The notes below the pieces were generated by a model. It was not told the DNA's origin. It saw nothing but the letters and a program-made list of their open reading frames with translations, and did not search any database. From Alicyclobacillus pomorum DSM 14955 (lineage in GTDB: Bacteria; Bacillota; Bacilli; Alicyclobacillales; Alicyclobacillaceae), in contig NZ_AXAR01000001.1 in assembly GCF_000472905.1 (NCBI RefSeq), positions 204,775 through 268,774 on the forward strand: DNA of 64,000 nt, given 5' to 3'. How positions within the stretch are numbered: the first letter of the stretch is position 1; every line of letters starts with the position of its first letter. This document shows positions 15,976 through 26,880 of the stretch, piece after piece. The position numbers and the translations under genes are program-made.

Positions 15976-17970
15976 ATGAAATTTGACACAGTGGATCAAT
16001 TGTCTGTCAACGCCTTGCGTGCGTTGTCCATCGATCAAGTGGAACAGGCGAACTCTGGCCATCCAGGGTTGCCCATGGGAGCAGCACCCATGGCCTACGT
16101 GTTGTGGTCGAAGTTCCTCAATGTGAATCCAAAGAACCCTTCCTGGGCGAACCGCGACCGGTTTGTCCTTTCGGCAGGGCACGGGTCTGCACTGTTGTAC
16201 AGTCTGCTGCATCTGTCAGGGTATGATCTGTCCATTGACGACTTGAAGCAATTTAGACAATGGGGATCGAAAACGCCTGGACATCCCGAGTTCGGTCACA
16301 CAGCCGGTGTGGATGCCACGACCGGTCCGCTCGGACAGGGGATCTCGATGGCGGTCGGCATGGCCATGGCGGAGCGTTTTCTGGCCGCAACCTTCAATCG
16401 ACCGGGCTACGACCTGATGGATCACTACACGTACGTGCTGTGCGGCGATGGCGATTTAATGGAAGGTGTTGCGTACGAAGCCGTTGCGCTGGCTGGGCAC
16501 CTGAAACTGAACAAGCTCATCGTGCTGTACGATTCGAACGACATTTCGTTGGACGGGCCGTTGGAATGGTCGTCTACCGAAGACGTGGCAGCCCGGTTCC
16601 GCGCTTGCGGATGGAACGTACTGCGGGTAGAAGATGGCAACAATCTGGAGGAAATTTACGCAGCCATCGAACAAGCGCGCCGCGTCACTGACAAGCCGAC
16701 GATGATTGAGGTCAAGACCATCATTGGATACGGGGCGCCGACGAAGCAGGGTACGGCGGCTGCGCATGGTAGTCCGCTCGGTGCTGACGAAGCACAGAAA
16801 GCAAAGGCGACGTACGGCTGGAATCATGATCCGTTTTACGTGCCGGATGAGGTGCGCGAGCGTTTCAAGGTGATTGCGAAGCGCGGTGCACAATTGGAGG
16901 CAGACTGGGAGGCCAAGCTGAAGCAGTACGGCCAGGCGTTCCCGGAAGAGGCGCAGAAGTTCGACGATGCGCTGCACGGAAAGGTTCGCGTCGATTGGGA
17001 CGCTGCGCTGCCGTCGTTTGAAGGTGCCGTGGCGACACGCGACGCGTTTGGCAAAATTGTCAACGCGATTGCACCACATATTCCGCATTTGGTGGGCGGG
17101 TCCGCGGACTTGTCCGGATCGAACAAGACATTGATGAAGGACCTTGGCCACTTTAAAGCGGGTTCGTACGAAGGAAGGAACTTCTTCTACGGAGTGCGCG
17201 AACACGCGATGGGCGCAATCCTCAACGGAATGGCCTTGCACGGTGGCATCATACCGTTTGCTGGTACGTTCCTGGTGTTCAGCGACTACTTGCGGCCGGC
17301 GTTGCGGTTGTCCGCGTTGATGAAGCAACCGGTCATTCACATTTTCACGCACGACAGCATCGCCGTTGGTGAAGATGGACCGACGCACGAGCCTATCGAG
17401 CAACTGGCTGCACTCCGGTTGATCCCTGGGTTCAAGGTATTCCGCCCAGCGGACGCCACTGAGACAGGCCTCGCGATCCGCTATGCGTTGGAGCATCGGG
17501 ATGCACCCGTGGCGCTTGCACTCACGCGGCAGAAAGTGCCGACACTGGACGAGGTCAAGGCCAACCGTGCAGGTTTCGAGCGCGGTGGATATGTGTTGTA
17601 TCAGCATGGAAATGGCGACCAGTTGATCCTCATGGCCAGTGGTTCGGAAGTGCAGTGGACGCTTGCTGCGGGTAAACAACTTGCGGCACGGGGCGTCGCA
17701 GTGAGAGTCGTGAGCATGCCGTGCCTCGATGTGTTCGATGAACAGGATGAAGCGTACAAGGAAAGCGTGCTGCCATCCCACGTCACCAAACGCCTGGCCA
17801 TTGAGATGGCGCATCCGATGCCCTGGTACAAATATGTCGGTAGTCAGGGCCGCGTGTTCGGCATCGATAGGTTTGGCGCTTCGGCACCTGGGGACATTGT
17901 GGTGGAAAAGTACGGATTTACCTTGGAAAATGTGCTGTCCATTGCCCAGTCCGTGTTGAACGGGCAATAA
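15976..17970 (+). CDS. tkt: transketolase
   Basis: 664 residues, normal for the family. Thiamine-diphosphate enzyme exchanging two-carbon units among sugar phosphates in the non-oxidative pentose phosphate pathway. Visible: substrate segment [11 protein letters not shown], ThDP-binding GDGDLMEG followed by the metal-site Asn about 30 residues on, and the pyrimidine domain with GVREHAMG and [15 protein letters not shown]. Start ATG 15976 follows AGGGGTGA; the longer open frame to 15808 lacks homology. Other pentose-phosphate genes (6PGDH, zwf) lie within 10 kb. Confidence 0.97.
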   Translation: MKFDTVDQLSVNALRALSIDQVEQANSGHPGLPMGAAPMAYVLWSKFLNVNPKNPSWANRDRFVLSAGHGSALLYSLLHLSGYDLSIDDLKQFRQWGSKTPGHPEFGHTAGVDATTGPLGQGISMAVGMAMAERFLAATFNRPGYDLMDHYTYVLCGDGDLMEGVAYEAVALAGHLKLNKLIVLYDSNDISLDGPLEWSSTEDVAARFRACGWNVLRVEDGNNLEEIYAAIEQARRVTDKPTMIEVKTIIGYGAPTKQGTAAAHGSPLGADEAQKAKATYGWNHDPFYVPDEVRERFKVIAKRGAQLEADWEAKLKQYGQAFPEEAQKFDDALHGKVRVDWDAALPSFEGAVATRDAFGKIVNAIAPHIPHLVGGSADLSGSNKTLMKDLGHFKAGSYEGRNFFYGVREHAMGAILNGMALHGGIIPFAGTFLVFSDYLRPALRLSALMKQPVIHIFTHDSIAVGEDGPTHEPIEQLAALRLIPGFKVFRPADATETGLAIRYALEHRDAPVALALTRQKVPTLDEVKANRAGFERGGYVLYQHGNGDQLILMASGSEVQWTLAAGKQLAARGVAVRVVSMPCLDVFDEQDEAYKESVLPSHVTKRLAIEMAHPMPWYKYVGSQGRVFGIDRFGASAPGDIVVEKYGFTLENVLSIAQSVLNGQ

Positions 17971-17985
17971 CAGACGGATCAAATG

Positions 17986-18019
17986 AGGCGTGCCACCCAC
18001 AGGGGGCACGCCTTTCTTG
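17986..18019 (+). terminator. tkt terminator
   Basis: AGGCGTGCC (17986-17994) and GGCACGCCT (18005-18013) form a 9-bp stem followed by TTCTT. Confidence 0.8.
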
Positions 18020-18035
18020 ATGATGGGATTTGCGT

Positions 18036-18881
18036 TCAACGTCCCATGGTCACTTTGCGAATGATTTTGTCCACCGCGCGGGTGGGTAAAATGCCTTTCA
18101 CCACGGGCATCACCTTGGAGTCAAACGGGACGGCGTACCGTGGTTTTGGCGACGGAGACTTCACAGCCTGTAGCACGGCTTTGGCGATGACAATCGGTTT
18201 TGCTCCGCGGTCGGACGCGCGGTCCTTTCGGAACTTCTCGTACGCGGCCTTATAGTGAGAGTCCGGGGACACCCACTCTGCAATGGATTGCACCAAGGTG
18301 TTGCCGAAGTTGGTTTGGATGCTACCGGGGGCCACCGTGATGACATCGATGCCAAATGGACGTAACTCCATGCGCATGGCGTCCGAGATGGATTCGACAG
18401 CGTGTTTGCTGGCCGTATAGGCACCCATCAACGGGACGGTCACCTTTCCGACGACCGATGAGATGTTCACGATTTTCCCATGGCTCCGCTTCTGCATCTC
18501 TGGCAAAAACGCCTGTGTCACAGCGACGAGACCAATGACGTTGGTCTCGAACTGTCTGCGCAACCGCTCAATCGGAATTTCCGCCATGGCACCGCCTTCC
18601 GCGTATCCCGCGTTGTTGACGAGTACATCCACGCCGTAGCCATTGGTTAACGCCAAGACTTCGTCTCGCAATTTGGCAATCGAGGCCTCGTCGCTCACGT
18701 CTGCCACCACCTGGCGGATGGTTACGTTTCCTCGTTCCGCCGCTTGCTGTACTTTTTGCAGTTTTTCTTCCGACCTCCCAGTCGCAATCACCTGGTAGCC
18801 TTCCAAGGCAAACAGCACCGCGGTTGCCAAGCCGATGCCGCTTGTGGCACCTGTGATCAAGACCCATTGCGGCTTCGTCAT
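18036..18881 (-). CDS. short-chain dehydrogenase/reductase
   Basis: 281 residues. Classical SDR: nucleotide-binding TGATSGIG, NNAG, and catalytic Ser (NISSVVG) with YTASK. It oxidises or reduces an unidentified alcohol or ketone with NAD(P). ATG 18881 is 6 nt after GGGAGG; the ATG at 18887 would abut the site. It is the last gene of a minus-strand group with TetR and LysR regulators, which probably control it. Confidence 0.9.
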   Translation of the reverse strand: MTKPQWVLITGATSGIGLATAVLFALEGYQVIATGRSEEKLQKVQQAAERGNVTIRQVVADVSDEASIAKLRDEVLALTNGYGVDVLVNNAGYAEGGAMAEIPIERLRRQFETNVIGLVAVTQAFLPEMQKRSHGKIVNISSVVGKVTVPLMGAYTASKHAVESISDAMRMELRPFGIDVITVAPGSIQTNFGNTLVQSIAEWVSPDSHYKAAYEKFRKDRASDRGAKPIVIAKAVLQAVKSPSPKPRYAVPFDSKVMPVVKGILPTRAVDKIIRKVTMGR

Positions 18882-18902
18882 GTCCATCCTCCCATTCCCA
18901 GA

Positions 18903-19547
18903 TTATTGTTTCCGGATTTCTTCGCTCTCCCTCAACAATGGCCCGAGATGCTCCTTGGTGCCGGCAACGACAAAGCGAATGAGGCTGTCTTCAAACGCCT
19001 TCCTATCCTCCGCTGCGATGTGATTGGCTGCGTAGTGGGTCATGTTTGCAACCAGCGAGATCAACATCGCCACCGTCCATTCGACTTTGGGCAGGTCAAG
19101 GGGGCGGGCTTGGCCGTACAGCTTGGTGCGGCGCCGTTCCAACGCCTGCACAAGCAAACCGCCCAGCTTGGAGTACAGGGCTTCTTCCCGTTTGCGCAAA
19201 AACGCTTCGCCGCCGCCGGAAAAGAAGACACTGATCATCGATTCATCGTCGTTGTCAAACATGCGAAAAACAGCATGCACCACTTCTATGGTACATGCTT
19301 CTACGTCTTCCACTTCTTCCAGAATGGGGGCGATACGTTTCCAGGTTTCTGATACCACTTCGTCAAACAGACAGGACAGCAAGTCCTCCAAGGAAGAGAA
19401 GTGGAGGTAGAATGTACCGCGAGCGACGTTGCTCTCTTTGATGACATCTGCGATGGTGATGTGATCATAGCCGCGTTCTTGAAACAACGCCTTCGCCACG
19501 CGCAGAATGTGGGCCCGCCGCTGTTCTTTCGTCATGGGTTGTCGCAT
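18903..19547 (-). CDS. TetR-family transcriptional regulator
   Basis: 214 residues with an N-terminal helix-turn-helix (ITIADVIKESNVARGTFYLHF) and a variable ligand-binding C-terminus. Its start overlaps the end of the upstream LysR gene by 16 bases, and the SDR gene follows 21 bases downstream, so the three are probably one operon. Likely represses the SDR or related lipid or xenobiotic genes; ligand unknown. Confidence 0.9.
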   Translation of the reverse strand: MRQPMTKEQRRAHILRVAKALFQERGYDHITIADVIKESNVARGTFYLHFSSLEDLLSCLFDEVVSETWKRIAPILEEVEDVEACTIEVVHAVFRMFDNDDESMISVFFSGGGEAFLRKREEALYSKLGGLLVQALERRRTKLYGQARPLDLPKVEWTVAMLISLVANMTHYAANHIAAEDRKAFEDSLIRFVVAGTKEHLGPLLRESEEIRKQ

Positions 19548-20464
19548 CCGGGTGCCTCACCGTCCTTGAGCGTTTTCGGTTGTTTCGATTTCGCGAGTTC
19601 CTTGTAATAGTCCGCAATCAGTGAAAGCACTTTCTGGGTCAGTGGTTGTCCGTCTAACGCGTCCGGATAAGCAATAAACGTCGGGCGTGTCCACGCGGGA
19701 TCCGACATAGGAATCACCGAAATTTGTTTGAACGCAGCGTCTCCGAGTGTGCGGCGCGGCAAGAACGACACGCCGAGGCCATGGCTCACCATCGCCTTGA
19801 TGCCGTCAATACTGTCTAGCTCCGCGCGAATGGTAGGAAACACGTTGGACTCAGCCAACAGCTTCATGACGCGTTTCCGGAACGGAGATGACGAGCGCCC
19901 AAATGCAACAAATGGTTCGTTGGCGAGCGCGCGGACACCCGGAAAGTTGTAAACCAAGTGGTGTTTCAGCGGAACGACCAAGTCAATCGCATCCGGCAGA
20001 AATTCCACCAGCTTCACGTGCGGATGGTATATGGGTTCGCCGAGAAAACAAAAGTCCACCTGGTGTGCTAGCAGCGCGTTGACCATATCGTCGTACAAGC
20101 CCATTCTGACCTTCAGGTGGACGGTCATGTGTTTGGAGATTCGGAGCAAGCACTGCGGAACGTCTACCGAAACGAAGGCGCGCCCGGACATAATGCGTAA
20201 TGTGGGTGTTTCTGTCTGGTCCGGATGCAGCATTTGTTGTTCCAACGACACCATGTGTTCAGCCAACGGTAAGAACCGCTGACCGGCGGCGGTGAGTTGG
20301 ACGCCGTTCGCCGTGCGCACAAACAGTTCGTAACCAAGCGTCCGTTCGAGTCGTTGCAAGCGCGTGGTGACGGTCGATTGTGACATAAATAGTTGTTCTG
20401 CTGTCCTGGATATGGAACCCAGGCGCGCGATGGCCAAAAACAGCGCGATATCTTTGGTGTCCAC
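19532..20464 (-). CDS. LysR-family transcriptional regulator
   Basis: 310 residues with an N-terminal winged helix (GSISRTAEQLFMSQSTVTTR) and a periplasmic-binding-like effector domain. GTG 20464 lies 5 nt after GAGGAG. First gene of the LysR-TetR-SDR group. Having two regulators of different families in one operon is unusual; targets unknown. Confidence 0.9.
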   Translation of the reverse strand: MDTKDIALFLAIARLGSISRTAEQLFMSQSTVTTRLQRLERTLGYELFVRTANGVQLTAAGQRFLPLAEHMVSLEQQMLHPDQTETPTLRIMSGRAFVSVDVPQCLLRISKHMTVHLKVRMGLYDDMVNALLAHQVDFCFLGEPIYHPHVKLVEFLPDAIDLVVPLKHHLVYNFPGVRALANEPFVAFGRSSSPFRKRVMKLLAESNVFPTIRAELDSIDGIKAMVSHGLGVSFLPRRTLGDAAFKQISVIPMSDPAWTRPTFIAYPDALDGQPLTQKVLSLIADYYKELAKSKQPKTLKDGEAPGCDNP

Positions 20465-20712
20465 AAAAACTCCTCACTTGCGCCAGCAATTTAGGAAATT
20501 ATAGCATTCGGCAAAATCGCGATTCAACTTGGAGCAGGTCGCAAGGTGCACGCCACGGATGGGACAGCCCATTTCGGTAGAAACAGGCGTGGGAATCGTG
20601 TGAAAAGTTTATGAATTATCAGAATTTATATTGCCGAAGTATTTCCCGCCGCTTATAATGACACCAATATTAGCATCTTGTGAAACGTGCCAGTCAATAG
20701 GAGGTGACATGC

Positions 20713-20844
20713 ATGCCAGAGAAGGTGGAACATCAGCACTGCTCTATCTGCGGAGATCCACTGTACCGCGTCGAAGAGCGATTGAACGCGCTTTGTGAAC
20801 ATTGCACAGACGCGTGGGAGCGTGAGAACGAAACCCAGTGGTAG
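20713..20844 (+). CDS. 43-residue zinc-ribbon protein
   Basis: Short ORF with a strong AGGAGGTGA site 7 nt before the ATG. It has two CxxC pairs (Cys10/Cys13 and Cys28/Cys31), a pattern for one zinc ion, in a charged, Trp-containing chain ending NETQW. A strong terminator follows. Small size and conservation-like motif spacing support a real gene; function unknown. Confidence 0.65.
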   Translation: MPEKVEHQHCSICGDPLYRVEERLNALCEHCTDAWERENETQW

Positions 20845-20893
20845 GTGGAGCTGGACAAGGGAGGTCCATGGGGCCGTGCAAACCTCTAAGCGG

Positions 20894-20930
20894 AAAAAGG
20901 CGTAGATCCGATGCGGATCTGCGCCTTTTA
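20894..20930. terminator. bidirectional terminator between the zinc-ribbon gene and mnmA
   Basis: AAAAGGCG plus AGATCC pairs with GGATCT plus CGCCTTTT; A-run on one side and T-run on the other serve both converging genes. Confidence 0.85.
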
Positions 20931-20941
20931 CTTGGGTGATT

Positions 20942-22120
<1,179 letters not shown>

Positions 22121-22235
22121 TCAAGTGATGGAAGGGCTCCTTGTCTGTTGCCGTCCACGAACGGGTAGAAAAACGCTACAATAAGAAATGGCCAGGTCAG
22201 CAAGTGGGCGAGTTTCTTCTGCAATTCGAGGGAAC

Positions 22236-22907
22236 CTAACCTGAATCACGTGGGAGCAACAAGGTCGACGTACCTTCAGGGAACAGTTCAAGCAGTTCCG
22301 GCAGAGATCTGATGATGTGGACTGCGCCTTGCAGTTCCTCCGCCTTGCCGAATCCGACGAAGTCGCACCCGATGCAGGGGATTCCGTGAGCCGCGGCGGC
22401 TTCAACGTCTGATTGTCGGTCACCGACCATCACTGCGTTTTCTTTTGCAAAGCGTTGGAAGTGCCGCTCCAATATGTCGGCCTTTTTGCGGCCGTTCACG
22501 CTTCCCAGGCAGAGGGGAGCCGTAAAAAATTTACGGATTCGCTGGCCGTCCAGCACGGCATCCAGATACTGTGTGCCGCAGTTGCTGGCCACGGTCAGCA
22601 CATGACCGCGACGGTGCAGTTCACTCAGCACTTCGCGGGCGTGTGGGAGCAGGATGTCCTCTTGGAAGATGTTTTTTGCAACGAGGTGTTCGGTGTATGT
22701 CAGCGCGGCCATTCGCTGTTCTGGAGTGGCGTCCGGCATCAGCGTTACCCAGATTTGCCTGTCCGGCATGCCAAATGTCTGCTTCATCGTTTCTTCGGAC
22801 GGCACGGGGACGCTGGCCACGTGTTGAATCGCTTCTCTGTAAGCGGGTAAAACAAGTTTCGAGGAATCAATGAGTGTCCCGTCTAAATCGAATATAATAG
22901 TCGCCAT
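22236..22907 (-). CDS. HAD-family phosphatase (phosphoglycolate-phosphatase-like)
   Basis: 223 residues. HAD motifs: nucleophile IIFDLDGTLIDS, motif II TVASN, a Lys in GRKKADI and acidic motif MVGDRQSDV. The four-helix cap after motif I indicates subclass I enzymes acting on small phosphorylated metabolites. No good ribosome site precedes ATG 22907; a TATACT box six bases upstream would give a leaderless or very short leader mRNA. Substrate unknown. Confidence 0.85.
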   Translation of the reverse strand: MATIIFDLDGTLIDSSKLVLPAYREAIQHVASVPVPSEETMKQTFGMPDRQIWVTLMPDATPEQRMAALTYTEHLVAKNIFQEDILLPHAREVLSELHRRGHVLTVASNCGTQYLDAVLDGQRIRKFFTAPLCLGSVNGRKKADILERHFQRFAKENAVMVGDRQSDVEAAAAHGIPCIGCDFVGFGKAEELQGAVHIIRSLPELLELFPEGTSTLLLPRDSG

Positions 22908-22960
22908 GGAACCAGTATAAAGTCTGATTCCAGGTGAAGCAAAAAGGGTGGAGATGACAG

Positions 22961-23857
22961 ATGAAAATTGGATTGATTGGCCTTGGTAAGATGGGCTATC
23001 ACTTGGGACTGAACATGATGGACCATGGTCATCAGGTGGCAGCGTACGATGTAAATGAAGATGCAGTGAAACGCTTTGCCGAGGATGGCGGACAGGGAAT
23101 GCATTCCATCGAAGAGATGGTACATTCGCTGCCCACGCCTCGCATTGTCTGGCTGATGGTGCCGCAAGGGAAAATCATCGACGATTTGTTGGACACGCTG
23201 GTACCACTGTTGGCCAAAGGGGACATTATCATTGAGGCCGGGAACTCCTATTACAAGGACAGTGTGCGGCGAGCGGAAATGCTGCAAAAGAAGGGCCTGC
23301 ACTACTTTGATGTAGGCACGTCCGGGGGGATTGAAGGAGCGCGTCACGGTGCATGCTACATGATTGGCGGAGACAAGGACGTATTCCCCGTGATTGAACC
23401 GCTCTTTCGCGACACTGCAGTTCCAAACGGATACCTCTACACCGGACCTTCGGGAAGCGGGCATTACGCCAAGATGGTGCACAACGGCATTGAGTACGGT
23501 ATGATGGCTGCCATTGGCGAAGGATTCGAAGTGCTCGACAAGAGCCGGTATGTTTACGATTACGAAAAACTCGCGCGAGTTTGGTCCAACGGCTCCGTGA
23601 TCCGCGGCTGGCTGATGGAGTTGACCGAGCGCGCGTTTTCCAAGGATCCCAAGTTGGATGCCATCAAAGGCGTGATGCATTCGTCCGGAGAAGGTAAGTG
23701 GACCGTGGAGGAAGCATTGGATCTGCAGGTGGCTGCTCCGGTCATTGCGCTCTCTTTGATGATGCGTTATCGCTCATTGGAAGACGACACGTTTACGGGG
23801 AAAGTCGTCGCGGCGCTGCGCAACGAATTCGGTGGGCACGCGGTTGAGAAAAAATGA
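22961..23857 (+). CDS. 6-phosphogluconate dehydrogenase, short NAD-type
   Basis: 298 residues, the size of YqeC-type short enzymes rather than the 470-residue GndA. Oxidatively decarboxylates 6-phosphogluconate to ribulose 5-phosphate. Visible: nucleotide-binding GLIGLGKMGYHLG, VGTSGGIEGARHG and the catalytic Lys/Asn in AKMVHNGIEYG. Start after GGGTGGAG. The 3' end overlaps a small membrane-protein gene by four bases (ATGA). With zwf and tkt nearby it completes an oxidative pentose phosphate route. Confidence 0.93.
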   Translation: MKIGLIGLGKMGYHLGLNMMDHGHQVAAYDVNEDAVKRFAEDGGQGMHSIEEMVHSLPTPRIVWLMVPQGKIIDDLLDTLVPLLAKGDIIIEAGNSYYKDSVRRAEMLQKKGLHYFDVGTSGGIEGARHGACYMIGGDKDVFPVIEPLFRDTAVPNGYLYTGPSGSGHYAKMVHNGIEYGMMAAIGEGFEVLDKSRYVYDYEKLARVWSNGSVIRGWLMELTERAFSKDPKLDAIKGVMHSSGEGKWTVEEALDLQVAAPVIALSLMMRYRSLEDDTFTGKVVAALRNEFGGHAVEKK

Positions 23858-24108
23858 TTATTGGATTTGGCTTTGGAAGTCCTCTGACGGCGCTGTTGAT
23901 GCTGATTCTCACCAGCGCCGTCAGTTACGGACTGTTCCGGTGGATACGGAACAGTCGTTGGGACCGAACTCCTCCTGAACAGCGCCGCGAGCAGTTGCGA
24001 CGGTACTACTACGAACAAAGAGAACTCGCACGCAGAATGGCGCGCGAGTTCGACTTGTCCGATGAGGAGATTGAGCAGAAAATCGACGATGAACTGAGGC
24101 GTCGGTGA
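23854..24108 (+). CDS. small membrane protein, function unknown
   Basis: 84 residues: one membrane segment (about 9-29) followed by an Arg-rich cytoplasmic helix (TPPEQRREQLRRYYYEQRE) and an acidic end. Its start overlaps the 6PGDH stop (ATGA), so translation is likely coupled. I recognise no family. Confidence 0.65.
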   Translation: MIIGFGFGSPLTALLMLILTSAVSYGLFRWIRNSRWDRTPPEQRREQLRRYYYEQRELARRMAREFDLSDEEIEQKIDDELRRR

Positions 24109-24110
24109 CC

Positions 24111-24749
24111 TTACTGGCCGGTCTCTTCGGCAATCAGGATGACGCGGGCAGGTGCAGCGTCCAGCCCTTGAAGGGCGAGCGGGGCAGCTACCATCAGGTA
24201 TGTACCGACTGGCACTTCAGCTAGGCGCAACCCCTCGATAATCACGGCCTGCGCAGCAAACAACGCTTTGTGCGTGGGATGCCCGGGCTGGCTTCGCTCG
24301 ATACCGAGCCCGTCGATGCCGACGCCGGCCACTTTTTTCTCGGCGAGGTACTTGGCGCCGTCCTCCTTCAAGTAGATAAACTCCGGATTGAACGCTGTAT
24401 CCCACGAATTTTTGGTTTTGAATAGAAGAAAATCCCCTTCGGCAATAGGCAGGTTCGCCAGATCTGACTCGGTAATCCCATCCGTGACGGATGTGAGGTC
24501 CAGCACTTTACACTCGCGAACCAGTTCGTTCAGCCCCACCGTTTCGATGGTGGGGCCGTCTTTCACCATATGCAACGGAGCGTCGACGTGCGTGCCACAG
24601 TGCACGTCGAGGCAAACCCGGGTCTCACGGACGGACCCGGTGTCAAAGTTGCTGGTGATTTGAAATGACGGCTGTTTTTCCGGTTTGTTCTTGTACACAG
24701 GCATGCCTTCGTAAATCGGCATGGATACGTCGTAAATGCGTTTTTTCAC
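24111..24749 (-). CDS. cyclase-family metal hydrolase (kynurenine-formamidase-like)
   Basis: 212 residues with the metal-binding signature HCGTHVDAPLH of the cyclase/KynB family, plus GIDGLGIER and GHPTHKALF. It probably hydrolyses an amide or lactone using Mn or Zn. GTG 24749 follows GAGAGGTGA by about 5 nt and lies 4 nt after the zwf stop, so it is probably coupled to zwf. A lactone substrate would fit that neighbour, but this is speculation. Confidence 0.85.
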   Translation of the reverse strand: MKKRIYDVSMPIYEGMPVYKNKPEKQPSFQITSNFDTGSVRETRVCLDVHCGTHVDAPLHMVKDGPTIETVGLNELVRECKVLDLTSVTDGITESDLANLPIAEGDFLLFKTKNSWDTAFNPEFIYLKEDGAKYLAEKKVAGVGIDGLGIERSQPGHPTHKALFAAQAVIIEGLRLAEVPVGTYLMVAAPLALQGLDAAPARVILIAEETGQ

Positions 24750-24753
24750 AAGA

Positions 24754-26337
24754 TCACCTCTCGAGACTTTGCCCAAATGTGTGCTCTGCCTTGACGTTGG
24801 CGGGCAGTTTTTGCCCATACACAGGCCACCATGAGAACCCGTCTTGCATCAGCAGTTGGTCTGACGCGCGAGGTCCCCAGGTGCCTGCGGCGTAGTGATG
24901 CAAAGGCAAAGAGTCGGAGCGGAACGCGTCGGCAATCGGATCGACAAACTTCCACGCGAGGGAGACTTCGTCCCACCGGGTGAAGAACGTGGAGTCGCCG
25001 TCCATGGCGTCGTACAACAGACGCTCATACGCTTCTGGAGAATTTTTCAAGGATTGACTGAACTCCATCATGACGGGAACCACCGTTTCATCCGTGCCAG
25101 GCTTTTTGGCATTGAGCTGGAGGTACATGCCTTCTTGCGGATTCACGCGGATGACCAACAGGTTTGGCCCGAGTGTTCCGTCCCGGTTAAAGTACAGGTT
25201 TTTCGGCATGTCGCGAAACTGAACGACGATTTCTGTGGCTTTCGCCGCCATGTGCTTGCCGGTGCGAATGTAAAAGGGCACGCCTGCCCAGCGGAAGTTG
25301 TCAATGTACAAGCGCGCTGCCACGAACGTCTCCGTCGTGGAGGAAGGCGATACGTTGGGTTCATCGCGGTACGCTTTGACAGGCTTGCCATTAATCTGAC
25401 CCGCGTCGTATTGTCCGCGAATGACATGTTGTGCGACTTCGTCCGGTGTATAGCGGCGCAAGGACCGTAACACTTTTACTTTTTCGTCGCGAATGGCCTC
25501 CATTTTCAGGCGGCTCGGGGGCTCCATCGCCACCATCATGACCATTTGCAACATGTGGTTCTGCACCATGTCCCTCAGTGCACCGGATTTTTCGTAGTAC
25601 GATGCCCGGTCCTCAACACCCACCGTTTCACTGGACGTGATTTGGACGTTCGCAATCGCCCGGTTGTTCCACAACGGTTCAAAAATCGAGTTGGCAAAAC
25701 GGATGACTTCAATATTCTGCACCATTTCCTTACCCAGGTAATGGTCAATGCGGTAAATCTCCTCTTCTTCAAACACCTGGCGCAGTTCGTCGTTCAGCAC
25801 CTTCGCGGACTGAAGGTCGTGACCGAACGGTTTTTCGATAATCAGCCGCCGCCAGCCACTGGCTGCACTTAAACCGGATGCTTTCAAGTTGAGCGCCACT
25901 TGTCCAAAGAAGTTGGGCGCCATGGCCAGGTAGAAAATGCGCTGCTCCGGCAGGCTGAATTGGTGTTCCACCGCTTCCACTCGCTGTTTGAGCTTCTGGA
26001 AATCCTCTGGGTTGGTGGCGTCCAGTTTGGAATAGAAGAAACGTTGTATGAACTCGGTGAACGCCTTCTCGTTCATCTTGGTCCGAGAAAACTTGTCGAC
26101 AGCAGATTTCACTTCTTGGCGAAACGCATTGTCGTCAAAGTCGGTTCTCGCAACGCCAATCACAGCAAAATTGTCCGGCAGCAGCTTGTCCACAAACAGG
26201 CTGTACAGTGCCGGAAACAATTTGCGGTGCGCCAAGTCTCCGGTCGCACCAAACAAAATAAACGTATGTGGCGGGGCCTGACGGGAGTCCGTGGCCGCCC
26301 CGCTCACTTCTGATACGTTGGTCCATGTCATTGTCAC
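24754..26337 (-). CDS. zwf: glucose-6-phosphate 1-dehydrogenase
   Basis: 527 residues. Converts glucose 6-phosphate to 6-phosphogluconolactone with NAD(P), the entry to the oxidative pentose phosphate pathway. Visible: GATGDLAHRK nucleotide site, active-site RIDHYLGKEMVQN and the C-terminal domain. GTG 26337 is 6 nt after GGGTGA; an ATG six bases downstream is an alternative. It has a slightly long N-terminus before the Rossmann motif. Confidence 0.97.
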   Translation of the reverse strand: MTMTWTNVSEVSGAATDSRQAPPHTFILFGATGDLAHRKLFPALYSLFVDKLLPDNFAVIGVARTDFDDNAFRQEVKSAVDKFSRTKMNEKAFTEFIQRFFYSKLDATNPEDFQKLKQRVEAVEHQFSLPEQRIFYLAMAPNFFGQVALNLKASGLSAASGWRRLIIEKPFGHDLQSAKVLNDELRQVFEEEEIYRIDHYLGKEMVQNIEVIRFANSIFEPLWNNRAIANVQITSSETVGVEDRASYYEKSGALRDMVQNHMLQMVMMVAMEPPSRLKMEAIRDEKVKVLRSLRRYTPDEVAQHVIRGQYDAGQINGKPVKAYRDEPNVSPSSTTETFVAARLYIDNFRWAGVPFYIRTGKHMAAKATEIVVQFRDMPKNLYFNRDGTLGPNLLVIRVNPQEGMYLQLNAKKPGTDETVVPVMMEFSQSLKNSPEAYERLLYDAMDGDSTFFTRWDEVSLAWKFVDPIADAFRSDSLPLHHYAAGTWGPRASDQLLMQDGFSWWPVYGQKLPANVKAEHTFGQSLER

Positions 26338-26425
26338 TACAATTCACCCTTTGCAAAGGTCCGTTTCCACTGTATTGTAACCACTTCTGCCGACATTGTA
26401 CCACCTTGAGCCAAGATATCAGAGG

Positions 26426-26749
26426 CTACAGCTCCGTGACTTGCTGGACCACCCAGATTCCTTTCGGACCTTGACGCTCGGGCTGATACAGCTCCACCAA
26501 GTACGTGCAGGTACGATGACGGACGCGAACAACGGCGTGTTGCAGACCGGACCCGGGGTCAAAGTATTGTTCGACGAAGGTGTAGACGTCGTCCGGGCGG
26601 AACCCCAGATTGCGTGTACCCACCTCTTGCGCGGTTCGAACCGGACTGAGTCTCCACAAGTTGCGACCGGCGTCAGCCGCTTGCTGAATTCGGTGGTAGT
26701 TTTCGCCGGGCAGTTCTACGAAGCCCGTGGACACTTCGGGACAAGGCAT
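26426..26749 (-). CDS. hypothetical protein, 107 residues
   Basis: Soluble mixed alpha/beta protein with an end resembling small secreted-domain proteins (VELYQPERQGPKGIWVVQQV). ATG 26749 follows GGGTGG; a longer frame to 26839 is possible but lacks a site. No signal peptide in this form. I recognise no family with confidence. Confidence 0.5.
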   Translation of the reverse strand: MPCPEVSTGFVELPGENYHRIQQAADAGRNLWRLSPVRTAQEVGTRNLGFRPDDVYTFVEQYFDPGSGLQHAVVRVRHRTCTYLVELYQPERQGPKGIWVVQQVTEL

Positions 26750-26880
26750 GCTTCCATCCACCCTTCCATGGATTTCACAGGATTCCACTCGTGTGGGTCG
26801 GCCGTGGTACATTGTATGTAAGCAAGGCGGGTGTGACACGAGGCAGGTGCCTAGCGTCCACCGTGAAGGAGGCGATGTAG

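Noticed and set aside
16456-18039. 527-codon minus-strand open frame
   Set aside because: It is antisense to transketolase; long shadow frames are common at this GC, and its His/Arg/Cys-rich composition matches no family.
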